Source: Crossaster papposus (lineage: Eukaryota > Echinodermata > Asteroidea > Velatida > Solasteridae). From it: a DNA stretch of 64,000 nt. This document shows, piece by piece, positions 34,946 through 46,045 of this stretch. Each line of letters opens with the position of its first letter. Positions within the stretch are counted from its first letter, which is position 1. The stretch covers positions 186,001 to 250,000 of the forward strand of contig JBAIAA010000349.1 of assembly GCA_037893245.1 (NCBI GenBank), given 5' to 3'. The notes beneath the pieces were generated by a model. That model did no database searches and was not told where the DNA came from. It saw only the letters and a program-made list of their open reading frames with translations. The position numbers and the translations under genes were made by a program.

Positions 34946-37900
34946 TCACTTGGCGTCTTTCTTAGTAAGCTTAACTTTCGCTTTCTGTTTCTTTTGGCTT
35001 TTCTTAACGGAGGCTTTTCCTTCTCGGTTCCCCGGGGTGGCTCTCGAATCTCCCGTCGCTGAGCTAGACTGATGAGCAGTTCTCTTTGCCTCTCTGGAGT
35101 TTTGAGGGTTCGTTCTTTTCCTTGGCTGAGTTTTTTTCGTGTCCTTCTTGGCGGAATCTGTCCACAGATTGCAGAATGAGCCCGGAGCTTGATACCTGTT
35201 CAAATATGCGATTAATACACTTGCATAAAGCTCTTTTCTGAACCGGGTACTCGAGTACCCGATCGTTGATTTTAGGAACCGATTCCAGATTATGGAATCG
35301 AGTACCTGTGGCCAGTGTTGTATTCGAGTCCCTGCAAGTCCTTTCGCAAGTCCTTTCGCAAGTCCTGTCGCAAGTCCTGTCGCAAGTCCTGTCGCAAGTC
35401 CTGTCACAAGTCCAGTCACAAGTCCAGTCACAAGTCCAGTCACAAGTCCAGTCACAAGTCCAGTCACAAGTCCTGTCACAAGTCCTGTCACAAGTCCTGT
35501 CACAAGTCCTGTCACAAGTCCTGTCACAAGTCCTGTCACAAGTCCTGTCACAAGTCCTGTCACAAGTCCTGTCACAAGTCCTGTCACAAGTCCTGTCACA
35601 AGTCCTGTCACAAGTCCTGTCACAAGTCCTGTCACAAGTCCTGTCACAAGTCCTGTCACAAGTCCTGTCACAAGTCCTGTCACAAGTCCTTTCACAAGTC
35701 CTTTCACAAGTCCTTTCACAAGTCCTGTCACAAGTCCTGTCACAAGTCCTTTCACAGTCCTTTCAATGGTTTTTCGATATGATTTTGCTTAATTTTCAGT
35801 TCTAACTTGAGTGATAAAGGAAACCAAATTGCAGCAGAAGTCGCTGTGAAATAGCACCGTTATGCTTTGAATGAAAACACATGGTGATAAACATGTGTGT
35901 GACCGTCATTTCACCCCTTGTGAAAAATGTGGCATCTACTCGCGAGTACACACAACCGCGCATATGGAGACTTGTGGGAAAGACCTTTGTTACCCTCTTT
36001 TGTTTTCCTTTGTCCTATTGTAATATTTAACGCTATGGCGTTTCCACTCTGGGGTAAATAGATTTCTAAAGACTTTCGCTCTGGGGTAAATTTATCCTAT
36101 TGTCCTATTGTGTTACCTTCCCCATAGGGCTGCGTGTATACGAGTAATTTATTTGCGAGTACTCGAGTGGAACAACTCAATTCTTGCCCAGCACTACTGC
36201 AGAGCCTTGCCTTGCATCTTACCCTGGTTCACTAATGTCCAGTGGTTCCTTTGACAGTAGTAGCGCAATGGCCGGAATGTCTCTGGTCACTTTGAGTCTA
36301 GGCAGAAACAGAGAAACTAGTTTGGAAAATTGAATGGAAGTCAATGTAAACTATCGTTATATTTTTCAAGGCACTTAAAAATGCACAATTGACAAATGGT
36401 CTATTGCCCCTTTAAAGGGATTGTATACGTTTGGTAATTGGAACCCATTGTTTGTTTCAATCCTATATAGTTATAGATATATACCATATAACTAACCTGT
36501 AAAATTTCATTTCAAAGAGTGGTAGCGATTTAGAGATATTGCCGAAAATCTGGAGCGGTTATGTCCACGCAAAAAGAATAATCTGCATTGGAATACACAA
36601 TCTGAGAAACGTCACTGCAGTAACGCTTCTCAAATTCAAATTTTTGGGGATTGAAAAGTGATATCTTTTTCCATAACCGCAGTACTTCGAAGTGAAAAGT
36701 TTCTAAAAATGCATTATACTATCCGAAGGTGCTGTACTTCTTACCAAGTAAATTTTTATTGCCATTAATGTTTGGAGTAATTACCAAACGTATACGATCC
36801 CTTTAAGGTCAGCTTCATACATACATGTACGTTCACTTTCAGTTATTTATTTCCACAGAAAAACATTAAGGGGAAATTACTTTACAAAACAAAACACCAA
36901 ATGATTTTAAAATGCCTTACTAGACTGTTGGTCAAATGACAGTCTCAAGCATCCTGTACAATTTATGGCACCTGTGTGCTGTCATTTTTTAAGAAATCAC
37001 CCTTTAATCACTCAGCCTAATCCTCCTGTTGTTGTTTGTTCCATTGTAATCTGTGCTTTTTCTTTTGTGTTTCTTCTGCATCCATGATGTGCATCATGCT
37101 GTATGTTGCCCTATATATGTTTGTTTCTTGTACACAGCCATTTAGTCTCTGAAGAAGATCTTGTCAAGATCGAAATATTAGGCCCTCTTAACTTATTTGA
37201 TTTGTATATTTCAGGTCATTCCAGCCAGTAAGCAGTTTGCAGCAGTATTAATCTTATTCATTTTTTAAGAAAAGTGGTAATTTAATATCAGTTTCCAATG
37301 CTGTTTACAATATTTGTGACCTGCTCACACGAAAACGGCGTAAAGTCCGCTATGCTATATTGAGTTATGATTGAAAATAGCCGATTTGACAGTGGGGAAT
37401 CGGGGTGGTTGGTTTGTTGGTTTTTTTTGGGGGGGGGGCGGTTTAGCATGATACACTTCCCACATTTTTTCTTCCGATTTGCATAGATTGTCCGTATGTC
37501 TCTGTGTTCTTGTTGTTTTTGATTAACACTGTCACTCTTGCATTGTCCCGTGTCGTGCCACTGTTCCCCGTTTCTTTGTCTTTGTACGCTTTGTAATTGT
37601 TGTATAAAGGCATTTCTACACAAGCTGTGACTTTTTGAAAATGCCTTCTTGCTTTCTGTGTTTATATTCTTTTTAATTTATTGTTTAGTTTATTTTTTAG
37701 TTTAGTTTATTTTTTAGTTTATTTATTTATTTATTTTTTTTTTTTATTTTTTTTTTAGTTTATGTAATTTTACATGTACATGTATTTTCATTCTACTTAA
37801 ATTCAATTAATTTTATTATTTACGTATAAAGTTCATTTATGTTCTGGTTAATTAGTTCATGTAATACTATTGTATCTAATCTGGTAAAAACATGGGACAT

Positions 37901-40900
37901 TGAAATCAAATTAAAAAAAGCAAATTGATTTTCGCTCTACATGTATGTCGTTTATTGTAGATAGTGCGAACGAATGTTCATAGTGTTGAAACAAAACGCA
38001 TTGTGTACACGTATGCAATAAAAACAAGGAACTGAATTATGTAAAAGTAACAATGAGTTTATCTTCTAGTTTCAGTTGAGAGTCCCACACTTAGAACATG
38101 ATTTGTTTTTTCAGGGAAGTACCTAGATAGTTTCATATCGACTATCGTGTAAATGAATAACGAATGAGAATGTGGTGTTTAAAGGTAGTATACACCATTG
38201 GTAATTGCTTGTATTATCATGAATGGGTGGATTCGGGGAGGTGGATTCGGGGAGGTGGATTCGGGGAGGTGGATTCGGGGAGGTGGATTTGGGGAGGTGG
38301 ATTTGGGGAGGTGGATTTTAGTGTAAATATCATTTACCTGACCTTTCCAAAGTTTTACAATCATGGATGCTGAGAAAAGCAAGGGAAACGGCATTGGTTT
38401 TCAACCGGCGTCGGGCAGTTATTCTTATGTTATTATGATTTGAGTTTTTCCGGATCGCCGCAAATTTTGTTTTATAAAATTCAATTTTTCGGAATAATTA
38501 CAGGACAATGGATATCTAGCGCAATCATTTTGCTGGATGCGTAGAATAATTATTTACTTTCAAATGAGTAAGATATTTCTTAATAATTCGGTAGTAAATA
38601 TTTTCGATATCTGCAAATGGTGTATCCTATCTTTAATAGTAAACGGTTGTCACTACTGAACCTATTCATCAAAATTATTATTAACCCTAATTCCCTATAC
38701 CCTATTTTTCTTACACATAACCTGAATCCTGCCAAATCCTTCAAATGTTATTACAAATTTAAAAAAAAATAAAAAAAAATTATTAACTGACTACTATGAG
38801 CATGCAGTCCGTTTCCTTTGTGGATTATTTAAAAACAAAAGGTTTTCCAAATTCAGACAGGATATTGATAAATCGGTACTTCTACATATCACTACAATTT
38901 GTAGTTTTGCTAAAGTCGAACACACGGAGTACTTTTACTTGAAATACAAGTGAATCAGTAGCTATAAACAATTTAAAGGTAGGATACACCATTTGCACAC
39001 CAACATTTTACGACCGAATTATTAAGAAATATCTTACTTATCTGAAAGTACATAATGATTGTAGGCATCCAGCAAAATTATTGCGCTAGATATCCTGTAA
39101 TTGTTCCGGAAAATTGAATTTTATAAAAAAAAAATCACGATCGCCAGACGACGAAAAAAAAACCCCCAAAAACAACAACATAAGAACCACTGCCTGACGC
39201 CGGTTAAAAGAGAACGCCGTTTTTTCTTATATAAACGCAAAGTTTTCCCCAAATTCAAAACGGATGACGCATAAACACGCCAAGTTCAAGTTCGGGATTG
39301 TCTGTCAGCAGCGAGCAAGGCCAGAAATGCGTGGGTGTGCTTCCCGGCACTATCGGCCTGAACCCGCTTCGGATCGAGTTTCATTAAAAATAATCCCGCC
39401 TCTCGGCTCGGTGATGTTAAAATAATCCTGGCACGAACTGGTTAAAGGTAGGATACACCATTGGTGATTAGCGCTATTGGTGATTGCTTGAATTAGCAGG
39501 AATGGGTGGATGTAAAGGTAGGATACACCATTGGTAATTGCTTGGATTATCGTGAATGTAAAGGTAGTTTATGGCAGTGGTTCTTATGTTGTTTTCTTAT
39601 GTTGTCTTATGTTGTTTTCGTGATCGCCGCCCGGCGATCATGATTTCTTTTAAATAAAATTGTATTTTTCTGAACACTTATAGGATATCTAACGCAATCA
39701 TTTTGCTGGATGCCTACAATCATTATTACTTTCAATTAGGTAAGATATTTCCTAATAATTCGGTAGTAAACATTTTCGATATCTGCAAATGGTGTATCCT
39801 ACCTTTAACATGGTGTGCCTGTGTGACACTTGATACGTCAAAACATATTTTTCTACATCCTTGTAATTTTATCTACATAGCTCCATTTTATGGTCAATAA
39901 TATGCGGAAATTTGTACAATAAATCTTGCAACATGACTTTTTCTTCTTTGTTTAATACAGGGCAGGGCGTCCCCGTTACATTGAAATCCTAAATTTGTCA
40001 GGAAATGTCAATTTTTTAAATGGTAGAAATATTTCCTTTTAATTTGTCATAATTTTATTTAAAAGAGAGATTCTGCTCAAATCCTGTTTTCAGGAAAATC
40101 AATCGTCATCTGGCATCCATCCGCCTCTGTAAACCGAATTTGATTGCAACACAAATCGATTGAATTACAAATGTATTTCTGCCCCGATTTCGATCGTCAT
40201 GTGATCTGGCCACCACAAAATGGGTGGAAAGTCGCAAAATAACAAAATTGACATTAGGCTACATACAAAAAATTGATTGTTTCTCATCAGCGGCCGGGCC
40301 AATTTTTCGTGCCGGGTGGATATTTTTTTATATTTTATAAACAAAATATAAATGTACCGGACGCTCGTAAATTCCGAGATTTTTATTTAATTTTGTATAT
40401 GCTGTAAAAACACGCTGTTGAAAGCAATAACAGTTAAAACTCACGCGGGCCAAGTGAATGTTTTTAGTGGCCATACATGTTCCAGCAGAAGCAAGCCGGA
40501 AAAATCTAAATCGACGGCGGACAGGAGATCCGTCGGAGAAGCCGAGTATAATAGTAGTGAGAACGGTGTCTGTGGGCCTCTTTCATTAAAAAAAACCTGG
40601 GGTGCTCAAAATTATATGGGAAAATAAATTGACTTAACTATATTTTTGTGTTTCTACCAACATTATTTGAGCTTTTATTCTATATGAAATGTGTGCATTG
40701 GTCAGTTTTGGAAAGTAAATCAACGAAAACAATTTGTAATTTAGATAAAGAATGCAATGTCCCAACGAAGTTTTTGTCAACTAGCGCTTTCACCCCCGCA
40801 CGCGGTGGCGCCCATACTATAACTGGGCGCTGGAAAACACCTGACGAGCTTCATAGATTTCTGTGTAGAAAAACGCACGGCATTCTGGGTAGCGTACATG

Positions 40901-43900
40901 CTCTGCCGCGCAGCTGAGCCACGGAAGTAGTAACCTACGTTCGCAGGTCGCAACAAAAATTATCCAATCAGAGCTAAATGCACATCAGCGCGCTTACCAC
41001 CAACGCTCGGTTCATCAACATGTACATATGTACATGTATGTATATGCGGTAGGCACGAACGAAACCAGCGCGCCTGTAGTTGTTTAGTCAGATACCGGTT
41101 TCAAAGATTCGGCGACATTTATTTTCTATAAAATATAAAATGCCCTGACGGACCATTTTTTCAAAAAGGTTCTGATGAGAAACAATTCATTTTTTTATGT
41201 AGCCTTATTAAATTTCTAAAATGAGGAAGTCCAAAGCTTTCAAATGATGTATTGTGTGTTGCTGTAGCTTATTCCTAGCCGCTGCTATACTCCTTTGAAA
41301 TTGCTGAAAACATACTTCTTTGTTTTGAAAAAACAAACCGTGCCAACTATACTATCACTCACACTTTAGAGTTTTAATTGAGCTATACATTTTTGGGATA
41401 TACATAAAGTATGTAATAAAGAAGGATGTTTTGTATGTAAAAACGTTAACAACTCTAAACCGACCTCCCACTTGAAAAATTGATGTTCGGCCAATAACTC
41501 ATTTTAGCCATGTGCGACTTTCCACCCATTTCGTGGTGCCCGGTCACAAATAACCTGCTCTACAAACATACAAATTTACCTGTCCAGTCCCTCCTCCTTC
41601 GGGTTCCAAAACTCTGCGATTCTGTTAAGATGACAAAGAGATTGAGCTTAATTATCCTGCAGTCATTAAAGCATGACTTTATCAAGTTTGCATAAATACA
41701 CGTTTTGCCGGAATTCAAAACGAATGATGGATAAACACGCCATAAGCAAGGCCCGAAAATTTCTGTCAGCGACCGGCACTGCAGCGGGCGAAACCGGAAA
41801 TATTGGCCTGTACTGCCCACAGATTCCGGCCTCAACCCAGCTCGAATCGAAGTTCGTGAAAAACAATCTTGAACTGGTTAAAGAGTATTTTAGAGGCACT
41901 TAACCAGTTCAGGCGCGGGATTATTTTTAATGAAACTCGAACTGAGACGGGTTCAGGCCGATGGTACCGGGAAGCACACCCACGCATTCTCGGTCTTGCT
42001 CGCTGCTGACGGACATTTCCAGCCTTGCTCGTGACGTGTTTATGCGTCATCCGTTTTGAATTTGGGGACAACTTTGTGTGTATATACGTCGTCCGACGCG
42101 AACTGGTTAACAATCTATCCATTCAAATACTTCGTTTGGGAAAAGAAAAGTACAGAGACTTAACAGACAGGACAGTTTCTGGCTGTGGTAGTTACACTGA
42201 CTATACGGGTGGCATGGGTGGCTTGTGTGTAAAAGCGCTTGCCTCTCACCAATGTGGCCCGGGTTCGTTTCCCGGCCCGGACCATATGTGAGTAGAGTTG
42301 TGCGTTGGTTCTCTCCTGTGCCACGAGGGTTTTTCTCCAGGTCATCCGGTTTTCCTCCCTCCTGAAAAATCAAACACTTTCGATCTCAGGCTGTGCTCCG
42401 TAGTCATATACGAGTCGATGTGGCCGGCTGCCATAGGCGCCTTTACGTGCCAGCGACTCGACCACGTTGTAGCCGCGTTCTTCGCAATTCAGCACACCAG
42501 CTGCGAGTAAGGATGATTAGCCTCCCCAGTTATTATTATTATTATTATTATAAAGCCAATTTTTAACCACCTCTTGTGGTAGATCTTAGAGACTTGATGT
42601 AGGGTCTTCATGTTCCGCTTGACAATCTCAACGCAGGTGATGGTCTTGCTGATGGCCGACCCAGAACCAGTGAAGATGATGTGTTTAGTATCTTCAACCT
42701 ATAAATTTTTTTTTAGAAATGTGATGAAAATATTACATACTTAACTAACATAGCAAGTCAAAAATGTGACCCGCTACGGCAAAACCAGTCGCATGTCGCA
42801 TGACCTAATTACACAGTACAATGCAAAAATGTGTTAGAAACCTCTATCTGTTCGATTTTGAGTTTATCATAAAAAACTAATAACAATTTGATATACGTGT
42901 TTTATCAAGATTTGAGTATTTTCATATTTTATCAATATGGCCGCCAAAATGGCCGCCAAAGGAACACTATAGGACATTATTTAATATTGGGAACATAAAA
43001 ATTCATTGACTAGACACATTAAGGATAAAAAAAAAGTAGGTTAGAAATTATCCACACAGTACATGGGAACCCTACCTTCCTTCTAGACTAATTAGACCAT
43101 GGTTGCTATGCAGTTTTAAGTGGAAAACCTCTGAAAATGAACAACAAACTTTAATTGCGATTTTCTCAAAACTGCGTATTTGCGATTGAGCATCTACAAT
43201 TTGCTCTAACTCGGTCAATTTTCATCCGAATTCCATGAAATATGCATCATATTGAAAGGAATTTTGTGCAGATTTGCCTCATACTAAAAACTTCAATTGT
43301 CAAATTTTGGACATGTGACTGGTTTTGCCATGGTGGGTCACAAATAGGTTTCCGCGTATTCTAGACAGGGATCGCCTGCCTGAGGAGAAGGCCAGACAGC
43401 GCATAGACTCGCAGCTCAGTAATCAGCAGCGTGTGGATCATTCCAATGTTGTCTTCTGCACTTTTTGGCAACCAGAGGTCACTCAGAAACAGGTACAGCT
43501 CGATTTAACCAGTTCGCTCCGGAGGACGTATATACCCGAAAAGTTTTCCCCAGATTTAAAACAGATGACGCATAAACACGTCACGAGCAAGGCCGGATAT
43601 GTCTCTCAGCAGCGAGCAAGGTCCGGAATGCGTGGGTGTGCTTCCCGGTACTATCGGCCTGAACCCGCCTCAGATCCAGTTTCGTTAAAATTGTTAAAAT
43701 AATCCCGGCGCGAACTCGTTAAACCACATTTACCTTAATTTTTTTCAAGGCAAAGCCGAGAAGGTTGCGCACTTTGCTGCCGTCCTTGACCCTCATGATT
43801 GTGACCCCAGCAAGGTCAAGACCGAGACCGGAGAACAGCTTGTCTTCCCGATCCTCCGGTATCTCCATTGTCTCCTCTTCCTCCAACTGGAACTGTTGCA

Positions 43901-44332
43901 TCGCTATGCAGCCCTCGTTAACAACGGTTTTGTCACGTTCGTAGTGATCCACTGCAAGGGGATTGAAACGAAGTACTCGAGTTGTAACGAGTCGCTTATT
44001 TCAAGTAGAGTCATTTTAACCAGTTCGCGCCCAAGGACGTATATACACGCAAAGTTTCCCCAGATTCAAAACGAATGATGCATAAACAAACTATTGTCAC
44101 GAGCAAGGCTGGAAATGTCCGTTAGCAGCGAGCAAAGCCGGAAATGCATGGGTGTGCTTCCCGGTACCATCAGCCTGAACCCGCCTCGTGTTGAGTTTCT
44201 TAAAAATAATCCCGCACCTCAGCTCAGTGATGTTAAAATAATCCCGGCGCGAACTGGTTAAGTAATCGAGTCGAGTCGAGTCATTTGGTCAAGACGTTGA
44301 ATGGAGTCTAGTGATCGTAAACATTTTTTTAA

Positions 44333-44381
<49 letters not shown>

Positions 44382-44566
44382 CTTGAGTATTGTTAGCATT
44401 CACTCGACGGAGTCATTTGCCTGCACTGCAGTGACTCAAATCGAGTCATTTAATTCAATAATTGTTGCCGAACAACCCATAATTAACGTTAGATAGGTCT
44501 TCTTCAAAAACCTTTATTGATCCTCCACTTTATACATAACCAGGTGGAATTTTAATGCTTACTCAT
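34946..44566 (-). CDS. RPP25L: RNase P/MRP subunit p25-like protein (Alba family), six exons
   Basis: Rpp25-family proteins form a heterodimer with Rpp20 and bind the P3 RNA domain of RNase P/MRP, acting in tRNA and rRNA processing. Coding exons are 44566-44563, 43951-43734, 42698-42571, 41621-41580, 36297-36223 and 35195-34946, 717 nt in all (238 residues). Every junction is GT-AG and in phase. The first coding exon contributes only ATG plus one base; the second begins with TG, giving MMDHYERDK, close to the MEHYR start of vertebrate RPP25L. The Alba core reads MRVKDGSKVRNLLGFAL, then HIIFTGSGSAISKTITCVE and LHQVSKIYHKR. A 42-nt exon encodes IAEFWNPKEEGLD. The 36297-36223 exon encodes VTRDIPAIALLLSKEPLD, and the last exon begins YQAPGS. 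The C-terminus is a long Lys/Gln/Ser-rich tail, longer than in human paralogues. The exon 1 assignment is inference from a strong donor. Confidence 0.88.
35313..36199. mobile_element. hAT-type MITE relative carrying a 12-bp satellite
   Basis: From about 35760 to 36199 this is the reverse complement of the MITE at 11117-11580 (shared words include AACTTGAG, GATAAAGGAAA, ATGAAAACACATG and CGAGTAC), ending CCCAGCACTA. The other end seems to be CAGTGTTGTATTCGAG at 35313, directly followed by the 12-bp array. It ends about 23 bp from the donor of the RPP25-like exon 36297-36223. No target duplication was found, so the left boundary is tentative. Confidence 0.5.
35330..35757. repeat. 12-bp minisatellite (CAAGTCCTGTCA), about 36 units
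   Basis: Units occur in blocks: CAAGTCCTTTCG, CAAGTCCTGTCG, CAAGTCCAGTCA, a long run of identical CAAGTCCTGTCA, then mixed CAAGTCCTTTCA. Because 12 is a multiple of 3 and the unit lacks stops, most frames stay open, producing long artefactual frames on both strands (for example 34946-35755). Only the first part of that minus-strand frame from 35195 down is real coding sequence. Confidence 0.9.
36409..36808. mobile_element. MITE family D copy (TTAA-flanked)
   Basis: The left end TTAAAGGGATTGTATACG and the right end CGTATACGATCCCTTTAA are inverted with one mismatch. TTAA is at both edges and the element is 400 bp. A second copy lies at 61999-62379 in the other orientation. Confidence 0.75.
36809..38178. 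other. RPP25-like intron 4, AT-rich, with one repeat
   Basis: 37130-37260 is the CTCTGAAGAAGATCTTGTCA...CGAAATATTAGG repeat. A GGGGGGGGGG run lies near 37430 and a T-rich tract at 37690-37760. No exon recognised. Confidence 0.4.
38179..38636 (+). mobile_element. MITE family A copy with internal minisatellite
   Basis: TTAAAGGTAGTATACACCATT at the left and GGTGTATCCTATCTTTAA at the right, with the complete family A interior. The usual single GGGTGGATTTGGGG segment is expanded to about seven 14-bp tandem units (38222-38320). Confidence 0.8.
38222..38320. repeat. 14-bp tandem array born inside a MITE
   Basis: Units GGTGGATTCGGGGA (four or five copies), then GGTGGATTTGGGGA. Single-copy versions of this segment are visible in other family A copies (for example near 32620 and 61145), so the ancestral state is known. 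Confidence 0.85.
38971..39808. mobile_element. A-B-A MITE compound
   Basis: A minus-strand family A copy (38973-39224) is cut by a family B copy (39225-39445) whose terminal TTAA is also the first TTAA of another family A copy (39442-39808). The last copy has a duplicated left end (GGTAGGATACACCATTGG occurs twice) and an internal deletion. Confidence 0.7.
39809..41579. other. RPP25-like intron 3, partly CpG-rich
   Basis: 40480-40600 and 40780-41100 are CpG-rich compared with the surroundings and contain plus-strand open frames of 69-89 residues without known similarity. A promoter for an unseen plus-strand transcript is possible but unsupported. The rest is AT-rich. Confidence 0.35.
41694..42110. 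mobile_element. Two MITE family B copies in opposite orientation
   Basis: A truncated copy (41694-41881, ending GAACTGGTTAA) and a full copy (41900-42110, TTAACCAGTTCAGGCGCG to GCGCGAACTGGTTAA-like end) are separated by 18 bp. Confidence 0.7.
42195..42552 (+). mobile_element. SINE with tRNA-like head (family F)
   Basis: GGTGGCTTGTGTGTAAAAGC resembles an A-box and GGGTTCGTTTCCC a B-box. The body contains GGTTTTTCTCCAGGTCATCC and GTTTTCCTCCCTCCT, and the 3' end is an ATT microsatellite. Related to 48130-48422. It ends 19 bp from the RPP25-like exon border at 42571. Confidence 0.7.
42768..43345. mobile_element. MITE with TGTGACCC ends, about 580 bp
   Basis: TGTGACCCGCTACGGCAAAA then CCAGTCGCATGTC at the left pairs with GACATGTGACTGG and TTTTGCCATGGTGGGTCACA at the right. 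No coding capacity. It lies in RPP25-like intron 2, between exons 43951-43734 and 42698-42571. Confidence 0.75.
43505..43722. mobile_element. MITE family B copy beside an RPP25-like donor
   Basis: TTAACCAGTTCGCTCCGG to GGCGCGAACTCGTTAA. Its right end is 11 bp from the donor of exon 43951-43734, so part of the 5' splice site neighbourhood is adjacent to the transposon. Confidence 0.75.
44016..44261. mobile_element. MITE family B copy inserted in a CGAGT-type repeat
   Basis: TTAACCAGTTCGCGCCCAAG to GGCGCGAACTGGTTAA. The flanks on both sides carry TCGAGT/ACGAGTC motifs, so it appears to have inserted in another repeat. Confidence 0.7.
44332..44381. repeat. Poly-G tract of about 49 bases
   Basis: An uninterrupted G run on the plus strand. 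Its true length is uncertain, because such runs are error-prone in sequencing and assembly. Confidence 0.8.
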
Positions 44567-44687
44567 TGAAAGGTACAAAATAAGCCGCTAAAATACCACT
44601 TCTTCCGTCGTCGAATCCATCGCATGGACGCTGCCATCTTGAAAATGCCAATTTCTGAACATTGGTGGCGCGCTTTAACTTTAACAG

Positions 44688-45112
44688 GGGTGCGTTCCGC
44701 GAACGTTGCCAACGTTGGCCAACGTTAGCGTTGTTCGCGTGAGTGGAACGCAATGTTCGCCAATTATGTTGGCCAACGTTAGCAAAAACGGCGAACGACA
44801 TTCCGAGCTGTTCGCTGTTGGCCAGTGACGTATTTTAATGATGGCGAAGCGGTTAGCAGACTTCTTTTCACGGTTTTTATTTACGTTTTATACTTTTCGT
44901 TATAAACGGTGGACTGTTTTGAGCATTCACAGGGATCTTTTAAGGAAAAATAACGAGTTGGAAAAAAGCAGCGAACCAAACGATGTCACTTTCACTGGGC
45001 GCCGCCATTTTGAAAACGTAGTTTTTAAAATATCGTTCCACTTCAACTAACGCCAACTCAAAACGTTGGCGAACGTTCGCGCAAACAGTTCGCGTAAGTG
45101 GAACGCACCCCA
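44688..45112. mobile_element. MITE with GGGGTGCGTTCC ends
   Basis: GGGGTGCGTTCC at the left and GGAACGCACCCC at the right. Subterminal parts are built of AACGTTGGC/GCGAACGTT motifs in alternating orientation. The open frame 44838-45050 is inside it and unrecognised. It lies just upstream of the RPP25-like first exon. Confidence 0.7.
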
Positions 45113-45659
45113 GGTGCGTTGTGTTTTTTTAGTAGGTACATTTTATTACCAAATTTTATACAACAAAGTTTTGTTGTAAATTGTTCCTGTGCGGGCGCAA
45201 GTCGGGAACATGGGAAATTAAAAAGAGAAATATATAACTGGCGCAGGTGGTGGAGTAAAACGGGTGTAATTCGGTACATTAATTGGGGGGATGTTGAAGC
45301 TGCACATCAATAGGGTTGAAGCTGCACATCAATAGGGCGGATGCCTTTCTGTTTGATCATGGAGGAATAAGAGCTCTTATTCCTCCATGGTTTGATTCAC
45401 CATAATTTTTTTTATACAATGTACATGAATATTACAATCATTCGCACTTTTGATTACTCACAACACAACAAAAGTTAATCTACAATGCTTTAGCCTGCAT
45501 ATTTTAATGCAATTTGAGGGAAATTAAATAAATGCTTAATAAATAAAGTCTTTTTTGGTCCCACAGAATAAATTTACTAAGTTTGATCAGAATGTTTCCT
45601 TCCTCCATGGTTTGATCATGGAGCTATAAAAAGTATAAACAAATAAAAACAGGACTGAA
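45113..45659. other. Intergenic, with a 32-bp perfect palindrome
   Basis: The palindrome at about 45358-45389 (arm CATGGAGGAATAAGAG and its complement) is described under findings. A short direct duplication, GTTGAAGCTGCACATCAATAG, occurs near 45292-45335. No gene seen. Confidence 0.5.
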
Positions 45660-46045
45660 ACGGAGTGTCGTGGCCGAGTGGTTAAGAGCGTGTGTTTTCT
45701 GTTCCACAGAGCGTGAGTTCGAATCCCGGCCGGGACACGTGTGTCCTTAAGCAAGGCAATTAAACCACTATTGCTTCGTCCTTCGGATGGGACGTAAAGT
45801 TGTAGGTCCCGTGTGTTGTATAATTTATAATGTGTGTATATATCTTTCCCATTATAACATTATAACATTGTATAATGCACGTAAAAGAACCCAGAACACT
45901 TATCGCTAAGAGAAGGGGTTTGCCCCGGTGTTCCTGGCTGACACAGCCTCTTTCTACGGGTTTCTTCTGGCTTACGAGCTACAGTGCCTTGAGCACTTTT
46001 GAAGGATCCTTGGTTTCATTACCAGAAAATAAATAATAATAATAA
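45660..46045 (+). mobile_element. SINE with Ser/Leu-tRNA-like head (family F)
   Basis: GTCGTGGCCGAGTGGTTAAG (A-box region) and GAGTTCGAATCCCGGCC (B-box) resemble a class II tRNA. They are followed by a body containing GCAAGGCAATTAAACCAC and CTTACGAGCTACAGTGCC and by an (AAT)n tail. No plausible intact cloverleaf with acceptor pairing was established, so it is called a SINE, not a tRNA. Confidence 0.75.

Noticed and set aside
34946-35755. 269-residue minus-strand open frame with GLVT repeats joined to a Lys-rich tail
   Set aside because: The GLVT part is the 12-bp minisatellite read through. Only 35195-34946 is supported, as the last RPP25-like exon with its own acceptor.
44838-45050. 70-residue plus-strand frame beginning MMAKRLADF
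   Set aside because: It lies wholly inside a MITE with inverted ends and has no recognisable domain.
45660-45740. Possible tRNA-Ser or tRNA-Leu gene
   Set aside because: A- and B-box-like segments are present, but they lead into a SINE body and AAT-rich tail and no intact acceptor pairing was established.
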